Source: HGM04593 sp045657945 (lineage in GTDB: Bacteria > Bacteroidota > Bacteroidia > Bacteroidales > Bacteroidaceae). From it: 64,000 bases of DNA. The stretch lies in NCBI GenBank assembly GCA_045657945.1, contig JAZOUB010000009.1:36363-100362 (forward strand). The letters are read 5' to 3'. The position numbers and the translations under genes were made by a program. Below are positions 40,326 through 48,571 of the stretch, one piece after another (the first letter of the stretch is position 1; each line of letters begins with the position of its first letter). The notes beneath the pieces are model-generated. The model made no database searches and had not been told where the DNA came from. It worked only from the letters and a program-made list of their open reading frames with translations.

Positions 40326-42437
40326 TCAAACACCGCGCATTGACAATGATATACGTTTCCTCTTCAAATCCACCTCCACAACCTTTACCATAACTTGCTG
40401 GCCGAGTTTGACAACATCGCCGGGAGAGGAGACGAACTTGTCGGCAAGTTGGGAGATGTGCACAAGACCGTCCTGATGAACACCGATGTTCACGAATGCT
40501 CCGAAGGCGGTAATATTGGAAACAAGACCGGGCAGAACCATGCCCACGCGCAAGTCCTCAATCTCGTGTACATTGGGATCGAAAGAGAACGCCTTTGCCT
40601 GCTCACGTGGGTCGAGGCCGCGTTTGTTGAGCGCGTCCATAATATCGGTGAGGGTTGGAAGACCCACCTTGTCGGTCACATAACGGGAGAGTTCAACTTT
40701 CTTGCGCAGTTCGGTGTCGGCAATGAACTGTTCAAGGGAAACACCGCAATCCTTTGCCATTTTGATGACTACATTATAAGATTCGGGATGTACGGCGGTG
40801 TTGTCGAGCGGATTGTCACCGCCAACCACGCGCAAGAAACCTGCGGCCTGCTCAAATGCCTTGTTGCCAAGACGTGGCACATTGAGCAGTTCTTTACGGG
40901 TGCGGAAATCGCCATTGGCTGCGCGGTATTTCACGATATTCTCGGCCAGGACGGGGCCAAGACCAGAGATATGAGTCAATATCTGTTTGGTTGCGGTATT
41001 GACATTCACACCTACTTTATTCACGCAGCTCTCGACAACAACATCAAGGCGGTCCTTGAGCTTGGACTGGTCGACACTATGCTGGTACTGCCCCACTCCA
41101 ATGGAACGGGGTTCTATCTTGACAAGCTCAGAAAGAGGGTCAATGAGACGGCGACCAATGGATACAGCCCCACGCACGGTAACATCCTCGTTGGGGAACT
41201 CCTCGCGTGCGACGGGTGACGCCGAATAGACTGATGCTCCGTCCTCGTTGACAGAAAATATCTCGGTCACGAGCCCCAAAGAGCGAACGAAATCCTCGGT
41301 CTCGCGACCGGCAGTGCCGTTACCGATTGCAAATGCCTCGATGGCATGCTCCTTGGCAAGCGAAGTGATGATGCGCGAAGCGCCGTCGCGGTCATTCTGC
41401 GGAGGATGTGGGTAAATTACGGTGTGGCGTATGAGATTACCTTGTGAGTCAAGAACAACGACCTTGCAGCCAGTGCGGAAACCGGGGTCGATGGCAAGCA
41501 CACGCTTTTGGCCAAGGGGTGATGACATGAGGAGCTGGCGCAGATTCTCGGCAAACACGGAGATAGCCTCGTCATCGGCACGCTGCTTGGCGTTGCCGCG
41601 TGTCTCATTCTCAATGGATGGGGCAAGCAGGCGTTTGTAGCCATCGGCAACAGCAGCCTCCATATATTCACGCGAGGGTGAGAAGCGCTTCACGAACTGG
41701 CGGCATAGGCGGTCGGTTGCATCATCGGAATCAACGGTTATAGACATGCGCAGGAAGCCCTCTTCCTCGCCACGCATTATTGCAAGCAGACGGTGCGATG
41801 ATATGCGCGCGATATTCTCCTGCCATTCGTAGTAGTCGGCATACTTTATGCCGTCGCCCTCCTTGCCCTTGACAACCTTTGATGCGAGCACACCGTTACG
41901 GGCAAAAAGACGGCGGATGGTTCCGCGCGCCTGCTCGTCCTCGGATACACGCTCGGCAATGATGTCGCATGCACCGGCAATGGCATCGTCAACAGTGGGC
42001 ACATCGGCACACACGAAAGAGCGCGCCCTACCCTTGACATCGTTATGCTGCTGAAGCCAAATGACATCGGCAAGTGGTTCAAGGCCACGCTCCTTTGCAA
42101 TTGTGGCACGGGTGCGTCGCTTGGGGCGGTATGGAAGGTAAATATCCTCCAGTTCCACGGCATCGAAACAACCTTCGATGCGTTTTTTAAGTTCGGGAGT
42201 CAGCTTCCCCTGCTCCTCTATTGTTGCTATGATAGTCTCCTTGCGCTGCACTACAGCCTTGAGCTTCTCATACATATCCTTTATATTTCCAATGGCAACC
42301 TCGTCCATTGAACCGGTAGCCTCTTTGCGGTAGCGGGCTATGAAGGGGATTGTCGCTCCGTCATCGAGCAACGCTATTGTCTTGTTCACCTTGTCGGGAG
42401 CAAATCCCAACTCTTTTGAAATAATATTTGCAAGCAT
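40326..42437 (-). CDS. tex: Tex-family RNA-binding transcription accessory protein
   Basis: 703 residues, the usual length. Order: Tex N-terminal helical domain (FIARYRKEATGSMDEV), YqgF-like RNase H fold domain (VLAIDPGFRTGCKVVVLD), helix-hairpin-helix region with ISVGVGQ-type block (RSIGVGQYQHSVDQSKL) and ILTHISGLGPVLAENIV, then a C-terminal S1 domain (VGMVLPGLVSNITAFGAFVN, HQDGLVHISQLADKF). Tex binds structured nucleic acid and affects transcription. Start at 42437 is supported by the conserved beginning (LANIISKELGF) and a TATCTTCG box upstream. Confidence 0.95.
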   Translation of the reverse strand: MLANIISKELGFAPDKVNKTIALLDDGATIPFIARYRKEATGSMDEVAIGNIKDMYEKLKAVVQRKETIIATIEEQGKLTPELKKRIEGCFDAVELEDIYLPYRPKRRTRATIAKERGLEPLADVIWLQQHNDVKGRARSFVCADVPTVDDAIAGACDIIAERVSEDEQARGTIRRLFARNGVLASKVVKGKEGDGIKYADYYEWQENIARISSHRLLAIMRGEEEGFLRMSITVDSDDATDRLCRQFVKRFSPSREYMEAAVADGYKRLLAPSIENETRGNAKQRADDEAISVFAENLRQLLMSSPLGQKRVLAIDPGFRTGCKVVVLDSQGNLIRHTVIYPHPPQNDRDGASRIITSLAKEHAIEAFAIGNGTAGRETEDFVRSLGLVTEIFSVNEDGASVYSASPVAREEFPNEDVTVRGAVSIGRRLIDPLSELVKIEPRSIGVGQYQHSVDQSKLKDRLDVVVESCVNKVGVNVNTATKQILTHISGLGPVLAENIVKYRAANGDFRTRKELLNVPRLGNKAFEQAAGFLRVVGGDNPLDNTAVHPESYNVVIKMAKDCGVSLEQFIADTELRKKVELSRYVTDKVGLPTLTDIMDALNKRGLDPREQAKAFSFDPNVHEIEDLRVGMVLPGLVSNITAFGAFVNIGVHQDGLVHISQLADKFVSSPGDVVKLGQQVMVKVVEVDLKRKRISLSMRGV

Positions 42438-42452
42438 AAACTTTATTTTTCA

Positions 42453-42460
42453 CGAAGATA
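42453..42460 (-). promoter_or_regulatory. -7-like box (TATCTTCG) for tex
   Basis: One mismatch to TAnnTTTG on the minus strand, 16 bases before the start codon. Weak evidence alone. Confidence 0.35.
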
Positions 42461-42570
42461 ATACATTTAAACGACAAAAACGGTTTATTAACATCTGTTA
42501 GCGCACAAAAATAGCATCAGTGGCATTAATTATGTGAGTAAATATTTTCCTAAATCAAACAAAATATCGT

Positions 42571-42578
42571 ACTTTTGT
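42571..42578 (+). promoter_or_regulatory. -7 box (TACTTTTG) for tkt-rpiB
   Basis: Exact TAnnTTTG match, 87 bases before the transketolase start. The leader includes a small GTAGC(AGAAC)GCTAC hairpin at 42607-42621. Confidence 0.55.
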
Positions 42579-42664
42579 AGAAATTATTTAGAAGAGTGGG
42601 CGTCATGTAGCAGAACGCTACGGGACAACCGCACAAAAAACAAAAATTCACTAACTATAAAGAT

Positions 42665-44677
42665 ATGAACAGCAAGCAATTGATGAACAAAGCAGCCGAC
42701 AATATCCGTATCTTGACAGCTGCTATGGTAGAGAAAGCAAAATCGGGACACCCAGGCGGTGCAATGGGCGGTGCCGACTTTATCAATGTCCTCTATTCAG
42801 AGTTTTTGGTACACGACCCCGAGAATCCATTGTGGGAAGGCCGCGACCGTTTCTTCCTCGATCCGGGTCACATGTCTCCAATGCTCTACTCAGTGCTTGC
42901 ACTCTCTGACAAATATACCATGGACGAGCTCAAGCAGCTCCGCCAGTGGGGAAGCCCAACACCTGGACACCCCGAGGTGAACTTTGCACGTGGTATCGAG
43001 AATACATCAGGTCCTCTTGGCCAGGGACACACCTACGCTGTAGGTGCTGCCATCGCAGCCAAGTTCCTCGAGGCACGCTTGGGCAGCGAGGTTATGGGCC
43101 ACACAATCTATGCATTCATCTCGGACGGTGGCGTACAGGAGGAGATTTCACAGGGTGCAGGCCGTTTGGCAGGTTACCTGAAGCTCAACAACCTTGTAAT
43201 GTTCTACGACGCCAACCAGATTCAGCTCTCAACCCGTTGCGACGAGGTTATGTTCGAGGACACAGCCAAGAAGTACGAGGCATGGGGCTGGAAAGTCATC
43301 ACCATCGACGGTAACGACTGCGACGCTATCCGTGCAGCATTGACCGAGGCGAAGGCCGAGCAGGAGCGTCCAACCCTCATCATCGGCAACACAGTTATGG
43401 GTAAGGGAGCACGCCGTGCCGACGGCAGCAGCTACGAGTTCGACTGTGGCACACACGGTGCACCACTCGGCGGCGACGCATACATCAACACAATCAAGAA
43501 CCTTGGCGGCGATGTAGAGAATCCATTCGTATTCTTCCCCGAGGTCAAGGAGATGTACAACAACCGCCTCAACGAGTTGCGCCAGATTGTTGCAGAGCGC
43601 AAGGCAGCAAAGGCTGCATGGGCAGCAGCAAACCCGGAGAAGGCACAGAAACTCGAGGACTGGTTCAGCGGCAAGCAGCCTGCAATCGATTGGTCAGCAA
43701 TTGAGCAGAAGGCTGATGGTCCAACACGTAATGCATCAGCTACAGTGCTCGGTATCCTTGCAGAAAACTACGAGAACATGATATGCTCATCGGCCGACTT
43801 GAGCAACAGCGACAAGACCGATGGCTTCTTGAAGAAGACACATGCCTTCACTCCGGGCGACTTCAGCGGCGCATTCCTGCACGCAGGTGTATCGGAGTTG
43901 ACAATGGCATGTGTATGTATCGGTATGGCACTCCACGGCGGTGTTATCGCAGCATGCGGTACATTCTTCGTGTTCAGCGATTATATGAAGCCTGCAATCC
44001 GCATGGCAGCATTGATGGAGCTCCCAGTGAAGTTCGTTTGGTCACACGACGCATTCCGCGTTGGTGAGGACGGTCCTACACACGAGCCTGTAGAACAGGA
44101 GGCACAGGTACGCCTCATGGAGAAGGTAAAGAACCACAGCGGCAAGAACTCAATGCTTGTATTGCGCCCGGCAGATGTAAACGAGGCTACACAGGCATGG
44201 AAGCTCGCCATGGAGAACACCAACACTCCAACCGGTCTCATCTTCTCACGCCAGAACATCAACAACCTCCCCGAGGGTACACCATACGAGGAGGCAGCCA
44301 AGGGTGCATACATCATCGCAGGCAGCGACGAGAACTACGATGTAATTCTTCTTGCATCAGGTTCCGAGGTTTCCACACTCGTTGACGGTGCAAAGCTCCT
44401 GAAGGCCGACGGCATAAAGACACGTATTGTCTCTGTTCCTTCAGAGGGTCTCTTCCGCACACAGTCCAAGGAGTACCAGGAGAGCATCCTCCCTGCAGGT
44501 GCCAAGATCTTCGGTCTCACAGCAGGTCTCCCAGTGAACCTCGAAGGCCTTGTAGGTGCAAATGGCAAGGTTTGGGGATTGGAGTCATTCGGTTTCTCAG
44601 CGCCATACAAGGTGCTCGATGAGAAACTCGGCTTTACAGCAGAAAATGTGTACAACCAGGTAAAATCAATGTTATAA
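42665..44677 (+). CDS. tkt: transketolase
   Basis: 670 residues, full length. Thiamine-diphosphate domain: KSGHPGGAMGGADF, GPLGQGHTYAVGAA, and the TPP motif ISDGGVQEEISQGAGR ... DANQIQLS. Pyrimidine domain: FLHAGVSELTMACVCIGMAL with the catalytic Glu, and DGPTHEPVEQ. The C-terminal domain has LLASGSEVSTLVDGAKLL and RIVSVPS. It interconverts pentose-phosphate sugars in the cytosol. Codon use is strongly biased (many GC-ending and CTC codons) as expected for a highly expressed gene. It overlaps rpiB by one base (TAATG), making a two-gene pentose-phosphate operon. Confidence 0.97.
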   Translation: MNSKQLMNKAADNIRILTAAMVEKAKSGHPGGAMGGADFINVLYSEFLVHDPENPLWEGRDRFFLDPGHMSPMLYSVLALSDKYTMDELKQLRQWGSPTPGHPEVNFARGIENTSGPLGQGHTYAVGAAIAAKFLEARLGSEVMGHTIYAFISDGGVQEEISQGAGRLAGYLKLNNLVMFYDANQIQLSTRCDEVMFEDTAKKYEAWGWKVITIDGNDCDAIRAALTEAKAEQERPTLIIGNTVMGKGARRADGSSYEFDCGTHGAPLGGDAYINTIKNLGGDVENPFVFFPEVKEMYNNRLNELRQIVAERKAAKAAWAAANPEKAQKLEDWFSGKQPAIDWSAIEQKADGPTRNASATVLGILAENYENMICSSADLSNSDKTDGFLKKTHAFTPGDFSGAFLHAGVSELTMACVCIGMALHGGVIAACGTFFVFSDYMKPAIRMAALMELPVKFVWSHDAFRVGEDGPTHEPVEQEAQVRLMEKVKNHSGKNSMLVLRPADVNEATQAWKLAMENTNTPTGLIFSRQNINNLPEGTPYEEAAKGAYIIAGSDENYDVILLASGSEVSTLVDGAKLLKADGIKTRIVSVPSEGLFRTQSKEYQESILPAGAKIFGLTAGLPVNLEGLVGANGKVWGLESFGFSAPYKVLDEKLGFTAENVYNQVKSML

Positions 44678-45111
44678 TGAAGAAGATAGGTTTGGCAAGC
44701 GACCACGCAGGCTACCCCCTCAAGGAGCAGGTAAAGGAGTGGCTCACAGCTATGGGTTATGAGTTTGTAGATTTTGGCACACACAGCACCGAGAGCTGCA
44801 ACTACCCCGAGTTTGCACACGCACTTGCAAATGCAATCGAGAACGGCGAGTTCGAGAAGGGCATCGCAATCTGTGGCACAGGCAACGGTATCAACATGAC
44901 ATTGAACCACCACGATGCAATACGCAGCGCACTCTGCTGGATGCCTGAAATTGCAGCACTTGCACGCCAGCACAACGATGCTAATGTAATGGTAATGCCG
45001 GGACGCTTCATTGCGACAGAGAGCGCAAAGGAGTGTGTCCAGACATTCTTGAACACAGAGTTCGAGGGCGGACGCCACCAGGCACGCATCGATGCAATTC
45101 CTGTAAAATAA
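44677..45111 (+). CDS. rpiB: ribose-5-phosphate isomerase B
   Basis: 144 residues. KIGLASDHAGYPLKEQVKEW, VDFGTHSTESCNYPEFAHAL and AICGTGNGINMTLNHHDAIR match RpiB/LacA/LacB, with the catalytic Cys in the ICGTGNG loop and Asp9/His10 near the start. It interconverts ribose 5-phosphate and ribulose 5-phosphate. Its start codon overlaps the transketolase stop. A terminator follows. Confidence 0.95.
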   Translation: MKKIGLASDHAGYPLKEQVKEWLTAMGYEFVDFGTHSTESCNYPEFAHALANAIENGEFEKGIAICGTGNGINMTLNHHDAIRSALCWMPEIAALARQHNDANVMVMPGRFIATESAKECVQTFLNTEFEGGRHQARIDAIPVK

Positions 45112-45132
45112 AACAGAAATACCTTATAATAT

Positions 45133-45170
45133 ATATGGTGCACTCTTAAACTGAGTGCACCATATTTTAT
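45133..45170 (+). terminator. intrinsic terminator after tkt-rpiB
   Basis: ATATGGTGCACTC / GAGTGCACCATAT stem with a 7-base loop, then TTTAT. Confidence 0.8.
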
Positions 45171-45281
45171 ACCACAACTTATCATTTGTTCAATAAACGC
45201 TAAATGCAGGGGTATTTTTAAACACCAATTTTTCATTTTATACATTTTCATAGTTAAATAAAGACTTTTGCTGTTTTGCAA

Positions 45282-45308
45282 TTGCACAAACAATATACAT
45301 TTGTGCAA
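45282..45308 (+). promoter_or_regulatory. operator-like inverted repeat over a TAnnTTTG promoter
   Basis: TTGCACAAA (45282-45290) and TTTGTGCAA (45300-45308) are perfect 9-bp arms with a 9-base spacer. The right arm overlaps the -7 box TACATTTG (45296-45303) of the FadL-type gene that starts at 45357. A TTTG at 45275-45278 could be the -33 element. A homodimeric regulator bound here would block the promoter. Confidence 0.6.
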
Positions 45309-45356
45309 CAATTCTCAAAACAAAGATTGAGACAGTAAAAACTAATTATTATTACT

Positions 45357-46790
45357 ATGAAAAAGATTATTACAGCAATTGCATTATCATCACTTGCACT
45401 GACTTCATTCGCAGGTGGTCTTTCAACAAACACAAACCAGCACTCGGCATTCGTGCGCAACCCTGCACGTTATGCATCATTGGAGACTGATGCCATTTAC
45501 TTCAACCCGGCCGGTACGGCATTCTTCAATGAGGGTTGGAGGGTTTCGGCCAATTGGCAGATGGTTTGGCAGAACCGCGACATTACAAGCCATGCCGACA
45601 ACAAGAACTACGGCGCAAAGATTTATGTACCTGTAATGCCAAGCGCAATGGCATCATACACAACAGGCAAATGGAGCTTCAGCGGTTTGTTCGGCATAAC
45701 AGGTGGTGGCGGTAACGCGCAGTTCAAAGAGGGATTGCCAATGTTCAACACTCTTGGAAACGGCTTCAAGGCTCTACTCCCTGCAGTAGCCGGTGCACAG
45801 GCAACGAGCGATGCCTACTCTTCGTTTGAATCTACACAATATGTATTTGGTCTCCAATTGGGTGCTGCCTACAGAATCACAGACAATTTCTCGGCATACG
45901 TGGGTGTACGTGGCAATTACACATCAGCCAGCTACAATGGAGCTATCAGCTTTGATGCAATGAGCGCAAACGGCGCAACAACAGTTTCGCCGCTTTCACT
46001 TGACCTTGCACAGAGCGGCATATCATTCACTCCAATCATTGGCTTGGACTACAAGATAGGCAACTTCAACTTTGCTGCAAAGTACGAATTCATGGCTGTA
46101 ACAAACTTAAAGAACAAGACCAACAACTTGGGTATCTTTGGCGAGAACTACAACAACGGCATTGCGGCAGCAGGCGAGGCAATAGGTACAAAAGTATACA
46201 CAGCTGCATACCAGCAAGCATTGGCACAGGGTGCACCGGCAGAAATGGCGGCACAGCTTGCTGCACAGACAGCATCACAGGTAGCAGGCAGTGCCGGTAG
46301 CACACTGGGTATGCTCTCTACACTTGAAAATGGCAAGACATTGCGCAACGACACGCCAGCGCAGCTCTCATTGGCGGCATCATGGCAAGCTACATCGTGG
46401 TTACATGCTATGATAAGTGCAAACTACTATTTCGACAAGGATGCAACTGTGCAGTCACTCCTTGGCGGTGCCGACAACAACATCAACCTTGCACGTAACA
46501 CATACGAACTCGCAGCAGGTCTCGAGTTCAAGGTTTGCAAGAACCTTCTCTTGTCGGCAGGTGTACAGTACACAGACTTTGGCATTACAAACCAGTATAC
46601 AAGTGATCTCAACTTCAACAACGACTCGTTCATGACAGGCCTTGGCGGCAAATACAGCATAAACGAGAATTGGGACATCAACGCTGGTTTCTGCTTTGCA
46701 GTCTACAAGGAGGACAACAACAGTTTGAGAGCTGCTACATACAAGCGAGATACATACAACGCAACAATAGGTGTTGACTTCAAGTTCTGA
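45357..46790 (+). CDS. OmpP1/FadL/TodX-family outer-membrane transporter
   Basis: 477 residues with a signal peptide (KKIITAIALSSLALTSFAGG). The N-terminal hatch has the family block SAFVRNPARYASLETDAIYFNPAGTAFF; the barrel follows, ending AATYKRDTYNATIGVDFKF, with a terminal Phe. FadL-type channels let hydrophobic compounds such as long-chain fatty acids or aromatics cross the outer membrane. An Ala/Gln-rich insert (about 265-320) may form a surface or periplasmic loop. Preceded by a promoter with an operator-like inverted repeat, so it is probably regulated. Confidence 0.9.
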   Translation: MKKIITAIALSSLALTSFAGGLSTNTNQHSAFVRNPARYASLETDAIYFNPAGTAFFNEGWRVSANWQMVWQNRDITSHADNKNYGAKIYVPVMPSAMASYTTGKWSFSGLFGITGGGGNAQFKEGLPMFNTLGNGFKALLPAVAGAQATSDAYSSFESTQYVFGLQLGAAYRITDNFSAYVGVRGNYTSASYNGAISFDAMSANGATTVSPLSLDLAQSGISFTPIIGLDYKIGNFNFAAKYEFMAVTNLKNKTNNLGIFGENYNNGIAAAGEAIGTKVYTAAYQQALAQGAPAEMAAQLAAQTASQVAGSAGSTLGMLSTLENGKTLRNDTPAQLSLAASWQATSWLHAMISANYYFDKDATVQSLLGGADNNINLARNTYELAAGLEFKVCKNLLLSAGVQYTDFGITNQYTSDLNFNNDSFMTGLGGKYSINENWDINAGFCFAVYKEDNNSLRAATYKRDTYNATIGVDFKF

Positions 46791-46815
46791 CAACATAACA
46801 GAATAGATATCAATA

Positions 46816-46850
46816 AAACACTCACGGACAGACTGTCCATGAGTGTTTAT
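46816..46850. terminator. bidirectional terminator between convergent genes
   Basis: AAACACTCACGGACA / TGTCCATGAGTGTTT arms with a three-base loop (one mismatch) between the converging FadL and 46912 genes. T-rich on both sides. Confidence 0.7.
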
Positions 46851-46911
46851 ATTATTCCAACGTGTTAGTGCGGTACTTTATGCCGCTACTATCACAAATG
46901 GAGTTGCTCTT

Positions 46912-47493
46912 TCAGCACTGCGCCATTCCACTACCGAGGCCCGGCAAGTTCACCTGCTCGAACTTGTAGCCAAGGCGTTTGAGCTCAATGGCGGCACCAA
47001 TGCGGAACATGACCTTCACCACCCTGGCATATACATGGAATGCCATAGGAGACTGTGGTTCAATCCTCTCGCGACGGATAAGCGTCACGGCAGTCTCACC
47101 CAAACGGCGCATCATCGCCTCAATATCCTTCGCCTCGCGCGATTCAAGGTGAAAGCCTATAATGTCACGTACAATATGTTCATCCATGTCATCGAAATCC
47201 TGCGCGCCATAGTAGCTCTTGTACTCATTCTTGCTGTTTGCAGCCCAGTCCTCATCCCATTGATGAGCAACCGCCATTCCCAGATAACCGGCCCAAGCAA
47301 TTGCTACCGTTGGATAATCGGCAATATTTGGAACAGCATCGGCCATATATTCGGGAGCCAGTTCATCCCATCGTGCACTGATGTCATCAGTTGCAAGCAA
47401 AGTCCCGTCAAGGACACCATACTGCTTGCACATTCGCAACAGCTCTTCGGTTATGCGGCTCTCAAAATTTTCAAGATATACTTTATTTACCAT
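46912..47493 (-). CDS. conserved hypothetical cytosolic protein
   Basis: 193 residues, no signal peptide, mostly helical. Recognisable blocks include PTVAIAWAGYLGMAVAHQWD and YYGAQDFDDMDEHIVRDIIG. I believe it to be a conserved Bacteroidetes hypothetical but cannot name a family. It is the third gene of a minus-strand group with riboflavin synthase (48515) and 47906; gaps are 23 and 9 bases, so co-transcription is likely. No functional link to riboflavin is evident. Confidence 0.65.
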   Translation of the reverse strand: MVNKVYLENFESRITEELLRMCKQYGVLDGTLLATDDISARWDELAPEYMADAVPNIADYPTVAIAWAGYLGMAVAHQWDEDWAANSKNEYKSYYGAQDFDDMDEHIVRDIIGFHLESREAKDIEAMMRRLGETAVTLIRRERIEPQSPMAFHVYARVVKVMFRIGAAIELKRLGYKFEQVNLPGLGSGMAQC

Positions 47494-47516
47494 ATTACGT
47501 ATTATTCTGTTACAAT

Positions 47517-47906
47517 TTACTTGAGCATTTTCTCAAGATCAACATCTGTGAGCGACTCAATGAAATCCTTTGCCATCCTGGCGTCGGCAAATGTAAAAAC
47601 CTTACCACAAATACCCAACGAAACGACATACTCCTTGTCCATCCATATAATCTTACCAAGAGTAAACACGCCATAGCTTTGCACATGAAGCATCCTGTCA
47701 AGCAACTCGCGTACAAAATTCGGGTCGGCCGCGACATCGGCAAACTTTGTTTCTTTTACATTTGGAAAAACGTTCCCCGACTTTATCTCCTCGACGACAA
47801 CACCTGTCAGGCTTTTGATATGATCGGCCTTGTCGGGCTTGGTCTTTGCACAGATCAAGCCACCAACAAGAAAGAATATTGCCAGATATAAAAGAGACTT
47901 CATCAC
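47517..47906 (-). CDS. small exported protein, possibly DUF4359-like
   Basis: 129 residues with an N-terminal hydrophobic segment (KSLLYLAIFFLVGGLICAKT) acting as signal or anchor. Mature part includes SYGVFTLGKIIWMDKEYVVS and LGICGKVFTFADARMAKDFI. The V-S-L-G-I-C-G-K-V-F pattern reminds me of DUF4359 proteins, stated only as a possibility. Starts at the first or second of two Met codons (47906 or 47903). Lies directly behind riboflavin synthase. Confidence 0.6.
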   Translation of the reverse strand: MMKSLLYLAIFFLVGGLICAKTKPDKADHIKSLTGVVVEEIKSGNVFPNVKETKFADVAADPNFVRELLDRMLHVQSYGVFTLGKIIWMDKEYVVSLGICGKVFTFADARMAKDFIESLTDVDLEKMLK

Positions 47907-47915
47907 CTATATTTT

Positions 47916-48515
47916 TTACCTGCTTGCAATACGGGCAATATATTTGCCAATAATATCGAACTCAATATTCACGACAGTTCCCACCTGAATAGTGTGGAAG
48001 TTCGTATGCTCAAATGTATAAGGAATAATCGCTACCGAGAATGAATCATCAGTAGGTTCGCACACGGTGAGACTCACGCCGTTCACAGTAACCGAGCCCT
48101 TATCTACTGTCAGATATCCCTTTGCTGCCATTGCGGTATCATTTGCATAACGGAATGTGAAATACCAGCTACCGTCGGCATCGCGCACCGACACGCACTC
48201 GGCAGTTATATCCACATGACCCTGAACGATGTGACCGTCGAGACGGCCGTTCATCTTCATTGAACGCTCCACATTCACCTTGTCACCGACATTGAGACGG
48301 CCGATATTTGAACGCTCAAGAGTCTCGCTCATGGCAGTGACTGTATATTCGTCACCTGTAATATCCACCACTGTGAGGCAAACACCATTGTGCGCCACAC
48401 TCTGGTCAATCTTAAGTTCGTTCACAAACGAGCATGTCAATGTCAAGTGCAGGTTGCCCTGCTCACGCACCAGCTTGCGCACGGTTGCAAACTCTTCTAC
48501 TATACCCGAAAACAT
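47916..48515 (-). CDS. ribE: riboflavin synthase, alpha subunit
   Basis: 199 residues with the two lumazine-binding repeats: MFSGIVEEFATVRKL start, NGVCLTVVDITGDEYTVTAM in the first half, and NGVSLTVCEPTDDSFSVAII, PYTFEHTNFHTIQVGTVVNIEFD in the second. It converts two 6,7-dimethyl-8-ribityllumazine molecules into riboflavin and a pyrimidine, as a trimer in the cytosol. No FMN riboswitch is visible in the short leader. Called ribE here; some genomes name the same enzyme ribC. Confidence 0.95.
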   Translation of the reverse strand: MFSGIVEEFATVRKLVREQGNLHLTLTCSFVNELKIDQSVAHNGVCLTVVDITGDEYTVTAMSETLERSNIGRLNVGDKVNVERSMKMNGRLDGHIVQGHVDITAECVSVRDADGSWYFTFRYANDTAMAAKGYLTVDKGSVTVNGVSLTVCEPTDDSFSVAIIPYTFEHTNFHTIQVGTVVNIEFDIIGKYIARIASR

Positions 48516-48571
48516 ATATCTTTTCTTTTAAATCAAATTATTCCAATATATAACGCAAAACAAGCATGGTG

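Noticed and set aside
40395..41219. 274-codon plus-strand open frame
   Set aside because: Antisense to tex, which has complete conserved domains in the other strand.
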